NCBI RefSeq assembly: GCF_001735805.1
Contig: NZ_CP017248.1
Location: forward strand, 3,410,001 to 3,474,000
DNA: 64,000 nt
Direction of reading: 5' to 3'
Source of the DNA: Streptomyces fodineus
GTDB taxonomy: Bacteria > Actinomycetota > Actinomycetes > Streptomycetales > Streptomycetaceae
The notes under the pieces were generated by a model that did no database searches, was not told the origin of the DNA, and was given only the letters and a program-made list of their open reading frames with translations. How positions within the stretch are numbered: the first letter of the stretch is position 1; each line of letters opens with the position of its first letter. Below, piece by piece: positions 45,449-54,863 of this stretch. The position numbers were made by a program, and so were the translations under genes.

Positions 45449-47524
45449 GTGACGCGCAGCGTGTACGTGACCGGGATCGACCGCGGTGACGGCCGTCAGG
45501 TCGTGGAGCTGGGAGTCATGGAACTGCTGACCCGGCAGGTCGACCGGGTGGGCGTCTTCCGTCCGCTCGTGCACGACGGTCCCGACCGGCTGTTCGAGCT
45601 GCTGCGGACGCGGTACCGCCTCTCGCAGGACCCGGCGACCGTCTACGGCATGGACTACCACGAGGCGTCCGCACTCCAGGCCGAGCAGGGCACCGACGAA
45701 CTGGTCTCGGCGCTGGTCGACCGCTTCCACCTGGTGGCACGCGACTACGACGTCGTCCTCGTCCTCGGCACCGACTTCGCCGACACCCAGCTGCCGGACG
45801 AGCTCTCCCTGAACGCCCGGCTCGCCAACGAGTTCGGCGCCTCCGTGATCCCGGTGGTCGGCGGCCGCAAGCAGACCACCGAGTCGGTGCTCGCCGAGAC
45901 CCGCAACGCCTACCGCGCCTACGACGGCCTCGGCTGCGACGTGCTCGCCATGGTCACCAACCGGGTGGCCCGCGAGGACCGCGACGAGATCGCCGAGCGG
46001 CTCACCACCCGGCTGCCGGTGCCCTGCTACGTCGTTCCCGACGAGCCCGCGCTGTCCGCGCCGACCGTCTCCCAGATCGCCCACGCCCTCGACGCCAAGG
46101 TGCTGCTCGGCGACGACTCCGGCCTCGCCCGGGACGCGCTGGACTTCGTCTTCGGCGGCGCCATGCTGCCCAACCTCCTCGGCGCCCTGACCCCGGGCTG
46201 CCTGGTCGTCACCCCGGGCGACCGCGCCGATCTGGTCGTCGGCTCGCTGGCCGCGCACAGCGCCGGCACCCCGCCGATAGCCGGCGTCCTGCTCACCCTG
46301 AACGAGGTGCCGAGCCAGGAGATCCTCACCCTCGCCGCCCGCCTCGCCCCGGGCACCCCGGTGCTCTCCGTGACCGGCAACAGCTTCCCCACCGCCGAGC
46401 AGCTGTTCTCCCTGGAGGGCAAGCTGAACGCGGCCACCCCGCGCAAGGCGGAGCGGGCGCTCGGCCTGTTCGAGCGGTACGCCGACACCGCCGACCTGGC
46501 CCGCCGGGTCTCGGCGCCGAGCAGCGACCGGGTCACCCCGATGATGTTCGAGCACAAGCTGCTGGAGCAGGCGCGCTCCGACAAGCGCCGGGTCGTCCTC
46601 CCCGAGGGCACCGAGGAGCGGGTGCTGCACGCGGCCGAGGTGCTGCTGCGCCGGGGCGTGTGCGACCTGACCCTGCTCGGGCCCGAGGACCAGATCCGCA
46701 AGAAGGCCGCCGACCTGGGCATCGATCTCGGCGACTGCCGGCTGATCGACCCGGCCACCTCCGAACTGCGCGACTCCTTCGCCGAGAAGTACGCCGGCCT
46801 GCGCGCCCACAAGGGCGTCACGGTCGAGCTGGCCTACGACGTCGTCTCCGACGTGAACTACTTCGGCACCCTGATGGTCGAGGAGGGCCTGGCCGACGGC
46901 ATGGTGTCCGGCTCGGTGCACTCCACGGCGGCCACCATCCGGCCCGCCTTCGAGATCATCAAGACGAAGCCGGAGTCGTCCATCGTCTCGTCGGTGTTCT
47001 TCATGTGCCTGGCCGACAAGGTGCTGGTCTACGGCGACTGCGCGGTCAACCCGGACCCGAACGCCGAGCAGCTCGCCGACATCGCCATCCAATCGGCGGT
47101 CACGGCCGCCCGGTTCGGGGTGGAGCCGCGGATCGCGATGCTGTCGTACTCCACCGGTACGTCCGGCTTCGGCGCCGATGTCGAGAAGGTGCGCGAGGCC
47201 ACCGAGCTGGCGCGCGGCAGGCGGCCCGACCTGAAGATCGAGGGGCCGATCCAGTACGACGCGGCCGTGGAGCCGTCCATCGCCGCGACCAAGCTGCCGG
47301 AGTCCGATGTCGCCGGGCAGGCAACGGTTCTGATCTTCCCGGACCTCAATACGGGCAACAACACCTACAAGGCCGTGCAGCGCTCGGCCGGCGCGATCGC
47401 GGTCGGACCGGTCCTGCAGGGTCTACGCAAGCCGGTCAACGACCTGTCCCGGGGCGCGCTCGTCCAGGACATCGTCAGCACCGTCGCCATCACGGCGATC
47501 CAGGCCCAGACGCCCGCCAACTGA
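45449..47524 (+). CDS. pta: Phosphate acetyltransferase, long form
   Basis: 691 residues from GTG 45449 with GGAG 7 bp upstream; the open frame reaches 45317 but that part is leader. The N-terminal 380 residues are a P-loop-less BioD-like region and a DRTGG domain, as in other long Pta proteins, which act in regulation. The C-terminal PTA_PTB catalytic domain (about 385-690) has the blocks VVLPEGTEERVL, DGMVSGSVHSTAATIRPAFE, SYSTGTSGFGADVEKV and FPDLNTGNNTYKAVQRSA. It makes acetyl-phosphate from acetyl-CoA and hands it to AckA, 9 bp downstream. Confidence 0.95.
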   Translation: MTRSVYVTGIDRGDGRQVVELGVMELLTRQVDRVGVFRPLVHDGPDRLFELLRTRYRLSQDPATVYGMDYHEASALQAEQGTDELVSALVDRFHLVARDYDVVLVLGTDFADTQLPDELSLNARLANEFGASVIPVVGGRKQTTESVLAETRNAYRAYDGLGCDVLAMVTNRVAREDRDEIAERLTTRLPVPCYVVPDEPALSAPTVSQIAHALDAKVLLGDDSGLARDALDFVFGGAMLPNLLGALTPGCLVVTPGDRADLVVGSLAAHSAGTPPIAGVLLTLNEVPSQEILTLAARLAPGTPVLSVTGNSFPTAEQLFSLEGKLNAATPRKAERALGLFERYADTADLARRVSAPSSDRVTPMMFEHKLLEQARSDKRRVVLPEGTEERVLHAAEVLLRRGVCDLTLLGPEDQIRKKAADLGIDLGDCRLIDPATSELRDSFAEKYAGLRAHKGVTVELAYDVVSDVNYFGTLMVEEGLADGMVSGSVHSTAATIRPAFEIIKTKPESSIVSSVFFMCLADKVLVYGDCAVNPDPNAEQLADIAIQSAVTAARFGVEPRIAMLSYSTGTSGFGADVEKVREATELARGRRPDLKIEGPIQYDAAVEPSIAATKLPESDVAGQATVLIFPDLNTGNNTYKAVQRSAGAIAVGPVLQGLRKPVNDLSRGALVQDIVSTVAITAIQAQTPAN

Positions 47525-47533
47525 GCAGAGAAC

Positions 47534-48766
47534 ATGACCAACACCGTGACAGAACATCTCGCGGCGCGCCGCGTCCTCGTCCTCAACTCCGGCTCCTCGT
47601 CGGTGAAGTACCAGCTCCTCGACATGCGTGACGAAAGCCGGCTCGCCGTCGGCCTGGTGGAGCGCATCGGCGAGCAGACCTCCCGGCTCAAGCACTCCTG
47701 CCTCGCCTCCGGCGACACCCGCGAGCGCACCGGGCCGATCGCCGACCACGACGCCGCCCTCAAGGCGGTCGCCGAGGAGCTGAGCCGGGACGGCCTCGGC
47801 CTGGACTCGCCGGAACTGGCCGCGATCGGGCACCGGGTGGTGCACGGCGGGATGTTCTTCACCGAGCCGACCGTCATCGACGACCAGGTGCTCGCCGAGA
47901 TCGAGCGGCTGATCCCGGTCGCCCCGCTGCACAACCCGGCCAACCTGACCGGTATCCGCACCGCCATGGCGCTGCGCCCCGACCTGCCCCAGGTCGCCGT
48001 CTTCGACACCGCGTTCCACACCACGATGCCGGAGTCCGCGGCGCGCTACGCGCTCGACCCGAAGATCGCCGACCGCCACCGCATCCGCCGCTACGGCTTC
48101 CACGGCACCTCGCACGCCTACGTCTCGCGGGAGACCGCGCGGCTGCTGGGCAAGGACCCGTCCGAGGTCAACGTGATCGTGCTGCACCTGGGCAACGGCG
48201 CCTCGGCGTCCGCGGTGGAGCGGGGCCGGTGCGTGGACACCTCCATGGGACTCACGCCTTTGGAGGGGCTGGTGATGGGTACGCGCTCCGGGGATCTGGA
48301 TCCGGCCGTCATCTTCCATTTGGCCCGGGTTGGGGATATGTCCATGGACGAGATCGACACTCTTCTCAACAAGAGGAGCGGCCTGTTCGGTCTGTGCGGG
48401 GACAACGACATGCGGGAGATCCGCCGCCGGATCGACGAGGGTGACGAAGAGGCCGCTCTCGCGTTCGACATTTACATTCACCGGCTCAAGAAGTACATCG
48501 GCGCCTATTACGCCGTCCTCGGGACGGTGGACGCGGTGGCGTTCACGGCCGGGGTCGGCGAGAACGCGGCGCCGGTGCGCGAGGCCGCGATCGCGGGCCT
48601 GGAGGGGCTGGGCCCGGCGGTCGACCCGGAGCTGAACGCGGTGCGAGCGGACGAGGCCAGGCTGATCTCTCCGAAGGATGCGCGTGTCGCCGTCGCCGTG
48701 GTGCCGACGGATGAAGAACTGGAGATCGCGACGCAGACCTACGCACTGGTCGGAAAGAACAACTGA
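47534..48766 (+). CDS. ackA: Acetate kinase
   Basis: 410 residues from ATG 47534, GAGCAGAG upstream. ASKHA-fold kinase that makes ATP and acetate from acetyl-phosphate. The two family signatures VLVLNSGSSSVKYQLL and RRYGFHGTSHAYVS are intact, as are the phosphate loop HLGNGASASAV and the C-terminal FTAGVGENA. It forms an operon with pta. Confidence 0.96.
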   Translation: MTNTVTEHLAARRVLVLNSGSSSVKYQLLDMRDESRLAVGLVERIGEQTSRLKHSCLASGDTRERTGPIADHDAALKAVAEELSRDGLGLDSPELAAIGHRVVHGGMFFTEPTVIDDQVLAEIERLIPVAPLHNPANLTGIRTAMALRPDLPQVAVFDTAFHTTMPESAARYALDPKIADRHRIRRYGFHGTSHAYVSRETARLLGKDPSEVNVIVLHLGNGASASAVERGRCVDTSMGLTPLEGLVMGTRSGDLDPAVIFHLARVGDMSMDEIDTLLNKRSGLFGLCGDNDMREIRRRIDEGDEEAALAFDIYIHRLKKYIGAYYAVLGTVDAVAFTAGVGENAAPVREAAIAGLEGLGPAVDPELNAVRADEARLISPKDARVAVAVVPTDEELEIATQTYALVGKNN

Positions 48767-48809
48767 ATAGCACCTGAGCGGTGTGGCACTCATTTGTATC
48801 TTCCGCCAG

Positions 48810-48823
48810 ACGGAATATTCCGT
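48810..48823. promoter_or_regulatory. Perfect 14-bp palindrome upstream of pyk
   Basis: ACGGAATATTCCGT, 27 bp before the pyk ATG. With the TTCCG at 48801 it makes a run TTCCG-N5-CGGAA-TA-TTCCG, three evenly placed half sites. It lies in the 84-bp ackA-pyk gap and suggests that pyk has its own regulated promoter there. Confidence 0.5.
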
Positions 48824-48850
48824 TGCGAAACAAACCGATAGGATCGCCCC

Positions 48851-50278
48851 ATGCGCCGTTCGAAAATCGTCTGTACTCTCGGCCCCGCGGTCGACTCCCA
48901 CGAGATGCTCGTCGCCATGATCGAGGCGGGCATGAATGTGGCCCGGTTCAACTTCAGCCACGGCTCCCACGCCGAGCACCAGGCGCGGTACGACCGCGTC
49001 CGGGCCGCGTCCAAGGAGACCGGCCGGGCCATCGGCGTCCTCGCCGACCTACAGGGCCCGAAGATCCGCCTGGAGACCTTCGCCGAGGGTCCGGTCGAAC
49101 TCGAGCGCGGTGACGAGTTCGTCATCACGACCGAGGACGTCCCGGGCGACAAGAACATCTGCGGTACGACGTACAAGGGGCTGCCGGGCGACGTCTCGCG
49201 CGGCGACCAGGTCCTGATCAACGACGGCAACGTCGAGCTGAAGGTCCTGGACGTCGAGGGCCCCCGGGTCAAGACGATCGTCATCGAGGGCGGTGTCGTC
49301 TCCGACCACAAGGGCATCAACCTGCCCGGCGCCGCCGTCAACGTGCCCGCGCTGAGCGAGAAGGACATCGAGGACCTGCGCTTCGCCCTCCGCATGGGCT
49401 GCGACATGGTCGCACTGTCCTTCGTCCGGGACGCCAAGGACGTCCAGGACGTGCACCGCGTCATGGACGAGGAGGGCCGCCGGGTCCCGGTCATCGCCAA
49501 GGTGGAGAAGCCGCAGGCGGTACAGAACATGGAGGACGTCGTCGCGGCCTTCGACGCCGTGATGGTGGCCCGTGGCGACCTCGCCGTCGAGTACCCGCTC
49601 GAGAAGGTCCCCATGGTGCAGAAGCGCCTGATCGAGCTGTGCCGGCGCAACGCCAAGCCGGTGATCGTGGCGACCCAGATGATGGAGTCGATGATCACCA
49701 ACTCCCGTCCGACCCGCGCCGAGGCCTCCGACGTGGCCAACGCGATCCTGGACGGCGCCGACGCGGTCATGCTGTCGGCGGAGTCCTCGGTCGGCGCCTA
49801 CCCGGTCGAGACGGTCAAGACCATGTCGAAGATCGTCCAGGCGGCCGAGGAGGAACTGCTCTCCAAGGGTCTGCAGCCGCTGGTGCCGGGCAAGAAGCCG
49901 CGCACGCAGGGCGGTTCGGTGGCCCGCGCGGCCTGCGAGATCGCCGACTTCCTCGGCGGCCGGGGCCTGATCGCCTTCACCCAGTCCGGTGACACCGCGC
50001 GCCGCCTGTCCCGGTACCGCGCGATCCAGCCGATCATCGCCTTCACCACGGACGAGGGCACCCGCAACCAGCTCACCCTCAGCTGGGGCGTGGAGTCGCA
50101 CGTCGTGCCGTTCGTGAACACCACGGACGAGATGGTCGACCTGGTGGACCAGGAGATCGCCAGGCTCGGCCGGTTCGAAGCGGGCGACACGGTCATCATC
50201 ACCGCCGGCTCGCCCCCCGGCGTCCCCGGCACCACCAACATGCTCCGCGTCCACCACCTCGGCGCGCAGGGCAACTGA
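48851..50278 (+). CDS. pyk: Pyruvate kinase
   Basis: 475 residues from ATG 48851. Opening block RRSKIVCTLGPAVDSHEML, substrate/metal loop MVARGDLAVEYPLEKVP, K in VIAKVEKPQAVQNMED and RPTRAEASDVANAILDG are all present. The C-terminal allosteric domain is complete and ends SPPGVPGTTNMLRVHHL. Converts phosphoenolpyruvate to pyruvate with ATP formation. Streptomyces usually have two such genes; the neighbourhood matches pyk2 of S. coelicolor, from memory. Confidence 0.95.
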   Translation: MRRSKIVCTLGPAVDSHEMLVAMIEAGMNVARFNFSHGSHAEHQARYDRVRAASKETGRAIGVLADLQGPKIRLETFAEGPVELERGDEFVITTEDVPGDKNICGTTYKGLPGDVSRGDQVLINDGNVELKVLDVEGPRVKTIVIEGGVVSDHKGINLPGAAVNVPALSEKDIEDLRFALRMGCDMVALSFVRDAKDVQDVHRVMDEEGRRVPVIAKVEKPQAVQNMEDVVAAFDAVMVARGDLAVEYPLEKVPMVQKRLIELCRRNAKPVIVATQMMESMITNSRPTRAEASDVANAILDGADAVMLSAESSVGAYPVETVKTMSKIVQAAEEELLSKGLQPLVPGKKPRTQGGSVARAACEIADFLGGRGLIAFTQSGDTARRLSRYRAIQPIIAFTTDEGTRNQLTLSWGVESHVVPFVNTTDEMVDLVDQEIARLGRFEAGDTVIITAGSPPGVPGTTNMLRVHHLGAQGN

Positions 50279-50305
50279 CAGGCCCCGTAAGGGCCTTGTA
50301 CGGCG

Positions 50306-50337
50306 CTGAGGGCGCCCCCTGGAGGGGGCGCCCTCAG
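50306..50337 (+). terminator. Strong terminator after pyk
   Basis: CTGAGGGCGCCCCC and GGGGGCGCCCTCAG form a perfect 14-bp stem with loop TGGA, 28 bp after the stop. Confidence 0.85.
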
Positions 50338-50373
50338 CTGTGTGCGGCTCCCGAACGGGCTTTGCGGGACCGG

Positions 50374-51744
50374 TCAGTCGGTCGTGTACACATGCATGCC
50401 GGGCACGTGCAGGTTGCCGCCGAACTGGGCCGCCTGGACCACCTTCACATGGGTGAAGTAGATCAGCGGGAGGTTCAGCGGGGGCGGGCTGTCGGGGCTG
50501 AACGTCATCGGGATCAGACCGAACAGGTTGCCCGAGATCTTCTCCGTGTACATCACGGTGGAGCCACCCCGGATGGTGGACGTCGAGCCGCCGGCCGCCT
50601 GCACGTGGTAGGTCTTGCCCGAGAGCTTGTCCTTCACCGTCTGGTGCAGGTCGCCGATGTCCGTGCCGTCGGAGATGACGAACTTCAGCACCTTCTTGGT
50701 GGTGCCGGAGGCCGTCCTCACCTCGACGATGCCCTTGTAGTCGGCACCCTTGAGCAGCAGCGAGCTGGCGTCCAGGTACCAGGGGTCGTCCGCCACCGGC
50801 ACGTTGTTGTCGACGCCGCCCTGGTCGGTCGTGGCCGCCGGGCAGTCCTGCGCCGAGGCGGACGAGCTCGCGGACGGGCTCGGGGTGGCCGACGCCGCCG
50901 CCTTCTGGGCCGCCGTGGTGGTGTCCTGCACCGTTTTGGAGGCCGTGTCGGTGGTGTTCTTCACCGTGTCCCCGACGGTCTTGCCGACCGTGGAGACGGT
51001 GTTCTTCACCGTGTCGGAGGCCTTGGACGCGGATGACGACGGGGCCGGCTTGGACGAGGAGTCCGAGGACGCGCTCGCCGACCGGGTCGCGGACGGCGTC
51101 GGGCTCGCGGACGAGCCGCCGGAGTCCTTGCCGCCGCCGGTGAGGATGCCGCCCAGCGTGTCACCGATGGTGTCCAGCAGACCGCCGCCGCTCTTCGACG
51201 CCGACGGGGTGGGCGTGGCCGTGTCACTGCCGGAACCCGACGACGAACCCGACGAGCCGGAGCCCGAGCCGGAGGAGCCGGAGGTCGCGGTCGGTTTGGG
51301 CGTGGCCTTGTCGCCGGAACCCGAACCCGACGAAGAGGCCGTGCCCGAGTCGCCGGACGTCGTGCCCTTGGCGCTGTCGCTCGCCGAGGGCGTCGGCGTC
51401 GCCTTGTCGGCGGACGTGCTCTGCGAGGCGGAGGGCGAGGGCGACGCCGAGGCGTTCTTGGAACTGTCCAGCGCCTTGACGCAGTTCTTGTACTCGTCGG
51501 CCGTCAGGCTCTTGGCCGTCGTCGACGGGGACGGGCTGCTGCCGTTGCCTGCCGCGAGGGCCAGCGTGGACGTGAAGCCCATGCCCATCAGCACCGCCGT
51601 CGGCATCGCCACGGAGGCGATCGCCTTGCCGGCGGGCATGTGGAACCTGGTGAACAACGGTTTTCTGGGGGCCGCGTGGCGGGGCCCGGTTCTTCCGCGG
51701 GACCCGTCCTCGTCGGTCCCGCGGGTCACCTCGTCAGCCGGCAC
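50374..51744 (-). CDS. Exported Ser/Pro/Gly-rich protein of the DUF6230-DUF6114 operon
   Basis: 456 residues from GTG 51744, GGGAGG 4 bp upstream, overlapping the end of the DUF6114 gene by 11 bp. After a basic cytoplasmic segment (RTGPRHAAPRKPLFTRFH) comes a membrane/signal segment (AIASVAMPTAVLMGMGFTST). Residues about 85-290 are low-complexity Ser/Pro/Thr/Gly/Ala (SPSPSASQSTSADKATPTPS-like), a wall-spanning linker. The C-terminal 165 residues (CPAATTDQGG to VPGMHVYTTD) form a predicted beta-rich domain with one Cys. Function unknown; it looks like a cell-surface protein anchored in the membrane. Confidence 0.8.
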   Translation of the reverse strand: MPADEVTRGTDEDGSRGRTGPRHAAPRKPLFTRFHMPAGKAIASVAMPTAVLMGMGFTSTLALAAGNGSSPSPSTTAKSLTADEYKNCVKALDSSKNASASPSPSASQSTSADKATPTPSASDSAKGTTSGDSGTASSSGSGSGDKATPKPTATSGSSGSGSGSSGSSSGSGSDTATPTPSASKSGGGLLDTIGDTLGGILTGGGKDSGGSSASPTPSATRSASASSDSSSKPAPSSSASKASDTVKNTVSTVGKTVGDTVKNTTDTASKTVQDTTTAAQKAAASATPSPSASSSASAQDCPAATTDQGGVDNNVPVADDPWYLDASSLLLKGADYKGIVEVRTASGTTKKVLKFVISDGTDIGDLHQTVKDKLSGKTYHVQAAGGSTSTIRGGSTVMYTEKISGNLFGLIPMTFSPDSPPPLNLPLIYFTHVKVVQAAQFGGNLHVPGMHVYTTD

Positions 51745-52288
51745 TGTGCCTCCCGTTCGCCCCGTTGGCCGGGCTCGTTCCTGACAGGTCGTTCTCCCCC
51801 GGCGCGTCCGCGTACCGCTCCGGCAGCGGCGCGGTCTGCGGGTCACCGCCATCGCCCGGGACCGCCTCGGCCGGCGGCTGCGGCTGGGCGGGCGCGCCCG
51901 GCGCCCAGGCCACGGCCATCGCTCCGCCGATGAGGGCGAAGAGGAAGCCCATGACGAAGCCGCCGAAGTTGGACACGGGGATGGACACCAGTGCCAGCAG
52001 GATCGCCGCGACGCCCGCGAAGGTGCGCACGTGCTTCTGGAACCAGAGGCTGATGCCCAGGACGACGAGCAGCACACCGATGATCAGGGACCCGGCTCCC
52101 GCGGTGGTCGCCATCGCCAGCGTCAGGTGTCCGACCTGGAGGTGGGCGTACGGGAAGTACATGATCGGAATGCCGCCGAGCAGAACGAACAGTCCGGCCC
52201 AGAACGGACGGGTGCCCCGCCAGGCGCGGAACTGCAGCCTCCGGCGGGTGAACTGGCCGGCAGCGGCGGCAGAAGTCTCGGCGCTCAT
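51734..52288 (-). CDS. DUF6114 membrane protein
   Basis: 184 residues from ATG 52288, AGGGAGC 6-8 bp upstream. Four membrane helices: PFWAGLFVLLGGIPIMYFPY, LTLAMATTAGAGSLIIGVLL, TFAGVAAILLALVSIPVSNF and GFVMGFLFALIGGAMAVAWA. The cytoplasmic tail is Pro/Gly-rich and disordered. The family is confined to actinobacteria, and a DUF6230 gene normally precedes it, as here. No activity is known to me. Confidence 0.85.
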   Translation of the reverse strand: MSAETSAAAAGQFTRRRLQFRAWRGTRPFWAGLFVLLGGIPIMYFPYAHLQVGHLTLAMATTAGAGSLIIGVLLVVLGISLWFQKHVRTFAGVAAILLALVSIPVSNFGGFVMGFLFALIGGAMAVAWAPGAPAQPQPPAEAVPGDGGDPQTAPLPERYADAPGENDLSGTSPANGANGRHSAG

Positions 52289-52405
52289 GGAAAACAGCTC
52301 CCTGGTGCGGCGTTGCTGTGGTGGAGATGTGTGCCGCGTGTGAAACGCGGCCGGAGTAGTGGACAGGCGGGGGTGCCATCGGCTCCCCCGCCCATCACCG
52401 CGTGC

Positions 52406-53038
52406 TCAGTAGCACTCGTGCGTACCCGTCTGCACCGACATGTGCAGACCGCTCAGCTTGAAGGTTCCGGCCGTGGTCGCCCAGGCCGTCTGCTTCACGC
52501 CGGTCAGCGTGGCCGAGTCGGCCTGCTGTGCGAAGCCGTACGGGTTGGACTGCTCCTTCCCGCCCTTCATGCCCGGACCCTTGTTGGCGTCCTTGGCGGC
52601 AACACCGATGTCGATGTTGTTGAAGGTGGCGTCGGCGCTGAGGTCGTCGAGGTCGATGTAGAGATTGTCGGCCTCGACCGGCTTGTCGGCGCCCGCCTTC
52701 AGCACCAGGCTCACCGAGCCCAGCACCGGGATGTTCGGCGTCACGACGGACTGACACATGTTGCTGATCGAGGCGCTCTTGAAGGCCGAGACCGCGACCG
52801 GGTGAGCGGTCTGCTGGCCGCTCAGGGTGTAGCCGTTGTCGATCGCGCCGTACTGCTCGAAGCCCTGACCGACCAGTTTGTCCGCGGTCACCTTGAACGA
52901 CTGACCGGACACGCTGAACGACGCGGCGAGAGCACCCTGCGCGAGGGCGACACCTATGCACGCCGTGGCGGCCACGCTGGGCACCATGACCACAGCGAAC
53001 CGCTTCCATCTGGTCCCGCCACGCACCTGGGACTCCAT
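52406..53038 (-). CDS. DUF6230 exported protein
   Basis: 210 residues from ATG 53038, a textbook AAGGAGG 5 bp upstream; an in-frame ATG at 53062 has none. A signal/membrane segment (KRFAVVMVPSVAATACIGVA, then LAQGALAASF) is followed by a beta-rich domain of about 170 residues with two Cys (NMCQSVV and THECY at the C-terminus) that could pair. First gene of the DUF6230-DUF6114-surface-protein operon, 117 bp ahead of DUF6114. Likely faces the cell surface. Confidence 0.87.
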   Translation of the reverse strand: MESQVRGGTRWKRFAVVMVPSVAATACIGVALAQGALAASFSVSGQSFKVTADKLVGQGFEQYGAIDNGYTLSGQQTAHPVAVSAFKSASISNMCQSVVTPNIPVLGSVSLVLKAGADKPVEADNLYIDLDDLSADATFNNIDIGVAAKDANKGPGMKGGKEQSNPYGFAQQADSATLTGVKQTAWATTAGTFKLSGLHMSVQTGTHECY

Positions 53039-53415
53039 ATTTCCTCCTTCTCGGACGTACATCTCCTGGCCCGGTCTCGCCCCAAACGGCGGCTCACCCG
53101 GGCAGGGATGGGAGAAGTGCTACGTCCTCGGGAAGGAGAGCGCCTGCACTCGGTGGCGCGAACCGCGACCGAATCACCGGCGATCACCCCCGAGCGACAA
53201 CCACTGGTCGCGCCTGACACGCATCACGCACAACCTTGCTGGACAGGCTTCGCCGGGTGGGCGAAGACCCCCCTGCCCAAGAGCCGGCGCCACTGCCGCC
53301 GACTCTGCTCGGTGGGGACCCAGAGTCTCCCATCACCCGGCCGGCTGCCGGGGTACGGGAATGGACCGAGCGTCGCCGATCGTGGTGCATTCTCGGCCCC
53401 GGCACAAGGGGGTTC

Positions 53416-53588
53416 GTTACTCGCTAGTAACGGCCGGATAACCGGAGGACGACCGACCGGTCTCGGAGTGCGACGCTGGGTGGTAATCGTGGGCAGAGCA
53501 AAGCCGTTGACCCCTGGACAAAACCAGACAGATCAACGGCTTCGACTTACTCGCAGTAACAGTTTGCGCAATTACCAAGATTTGGTAA
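53416..53588. promoter_or_regulatory. Palindrome-rich, AT-richer control region upstream of the DUF6230 operon
   Basis: The 623-bp gap 53039-53661 holds no gene I trust. Four inverted repeats cluster in 173 bp: GTTACT-N4-AGTAAC (53416-53431); AAGCCGTTGA / TCAACGGCTT (53501-53510 / 53533-53542) with an inner CTGG/CCAG stem; TTACT-N3-AGTAA (53547-53559), a near copy of the first; and TTACCAA-GAT-TTGGTAA (53572-53588). The first and third look like two sites for one dimeric regulator. The second could be the thioredoxin-gene terminator or a leader structure. Confidence 0.5.
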
Positions 53589-53661
53589 AGCACGGCCATC
53601 GTGACGGCTCGTCGGCAAACTTTTCACCCCGGCATCACAAGCCGTGGCGTTTAGCGACTGG

Positions 53662-54630
53662 TCAGAACAGGGCGCGCGCAAGGGCCCTTCGTGCGCCCAC
53701 CACGCGCGGATCATCGGGACCCACGACCTCGAACAGCTCCAGCAGCCGGCGTCGTACCGCGTCCCGGTCGTCACCGAGCGTGCGCTGCACAGTCTCGATC
53801 AGCCGGCCGAAGGCGTCCTCGACATGACCGCCCACCAGATCCAGATCGGCGGCGGCGATCTGCGCCTCGACGTCCTTCGGCTTCTCGGCGGCCTCCTGAC
53901 GGACCTTCTGCGGGTCGAAGCCCTGCACCCGCTGCAGCAACTCGGCCTGCGCGAGGCCCAGCTTGGCCTCGGGGTGGGCCGGGTCGTCGGCCAGCACGTT
54001 CTGGTAGGCGCGGACGGCACCGGCCAGGTCACCGGCGTCCAGCGCCTCGGCGGCGGCATTGAGCGCCGTGTCGTACGGCCCCGCCTGCTCCTGCGCGGGC
54101 GCCTGGCCGGGCTGTGCGTCCGGGTCGACGGTCAGGCCGGTGATCCCGAACCGCTGCTCGGCGACCTGCACCAACTGGTCCAGGGTCTGCCGGATCTGCT
54201 GCTCGGCGGCCGCACCCTGGAAGAGCGGCAGCGCCTGTCCGGCGACGACGGCGAACACGGCCGGGATGCCCTGCACCCCGAACTGCTGCATCAGCATCTG
54301 GTTGGCGTCGACGTCGATCTTGGCGAGGAGGATGCGCCCGCCGTACTCGAGGGTGAGGCGCTCCAGGACCGGGCTCAGCTGCTTGCAGGGCTGGCACCAC
54401 TCGGCCCAGAAGTCGATGACGACGGGTACTTCGGCGGACCGCTGGAGGACTTCGCTCTCGAAGCCCGCCTCATCGACGTCGATGACGAGATCGGCCGGGG
54501 CGACCGCCCCCGTGCCGCCCTGCCGGGCGGCCTCGGCGCGCGCCTGCTCGGCCTTGGCCTTGGCCTCCTGGGCCGCCTTCACCGCGGCGAGGTCGACGAC
54601 GCCGCTCATGGACATGTTCCGTGGCTGCAT
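53662..54630 (-). CDS. Thioredoxin-like protein with TPR region (CnoX/YbbN-like)
   Basis: 322 residues from ATG 54630, GGGGGAGG about 9 bp upstream. An Ala/Lys-rich helical N-terminus (about 15-45) precedes a thioredoxin domain (about 50-160) with the active site FWAEWCQPCKQL and cis-Pro in GIPAVFAV. The C-terminal half is TPR-like (AAEALDAGDLAGAVRAYQNV, LAQAELLQRV), ending DPRVVGARRALARALF. The layout matches YbbN/CnoX, which holds chaperone substrates and protects them from oxidation. It stands alone, divergent from a TetR gene. Confidence 0.92.
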   Translation of the reverse strand: MQPRNMSMSGVVDLAAVKAAQEAKAKAEQARAEAARQGGTGAVAPADLVIDVDEAGFESEVLQRSAEVPVVIDFWAEWCQPCKQLSPVLERLTLEYGGRILLAKIDVDANQMLMQQFGVQGIPAVFAVVAGQALPLFQGAAAEQQIRQTLDQLVQVAEQRFGITGLTVDPDAQPGQAPAQEQAGPYDTALNAAAEALDAGDLAGAVRAYQNVLADDPAHPEAKLGLAQAELLQRVQGFDPQKVRQEAAEKPKDVEAQIAAADLDLVGGHVEDAFGRLIETVQRTLGDDRDAVRRRLLELFEVVGPDDPRVVGARRALARALF

Positions 54631-54863
54631 ACGTCTATCCTCCCCCGTTACCGCGTCGGAATGAAAAAGCGTCGTACGCGGGCGCCGGGTCCCCACCCCA
54701 CGCCCCCGTGGTCACCGCTCGCGCGCGCCTCGTGTACGTCCGTCACGAGCCCTCACGAGCTTTCGATACGACTCGTAGCGTAATGCCATCGAGGGCCCGC
54801 GCGACACCACCCCCCGGTGATCTCCCTCACGACCGCACAGATCCCGCCGGTTATGGTCGAGGA

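Noticed and set aside
53039..53661. Several 60-90 codon frames in the gap upstream of DUF6230
   Set aside because: None has a ribosome site with plausible protein sequence; the palindromes argue for control DNA.
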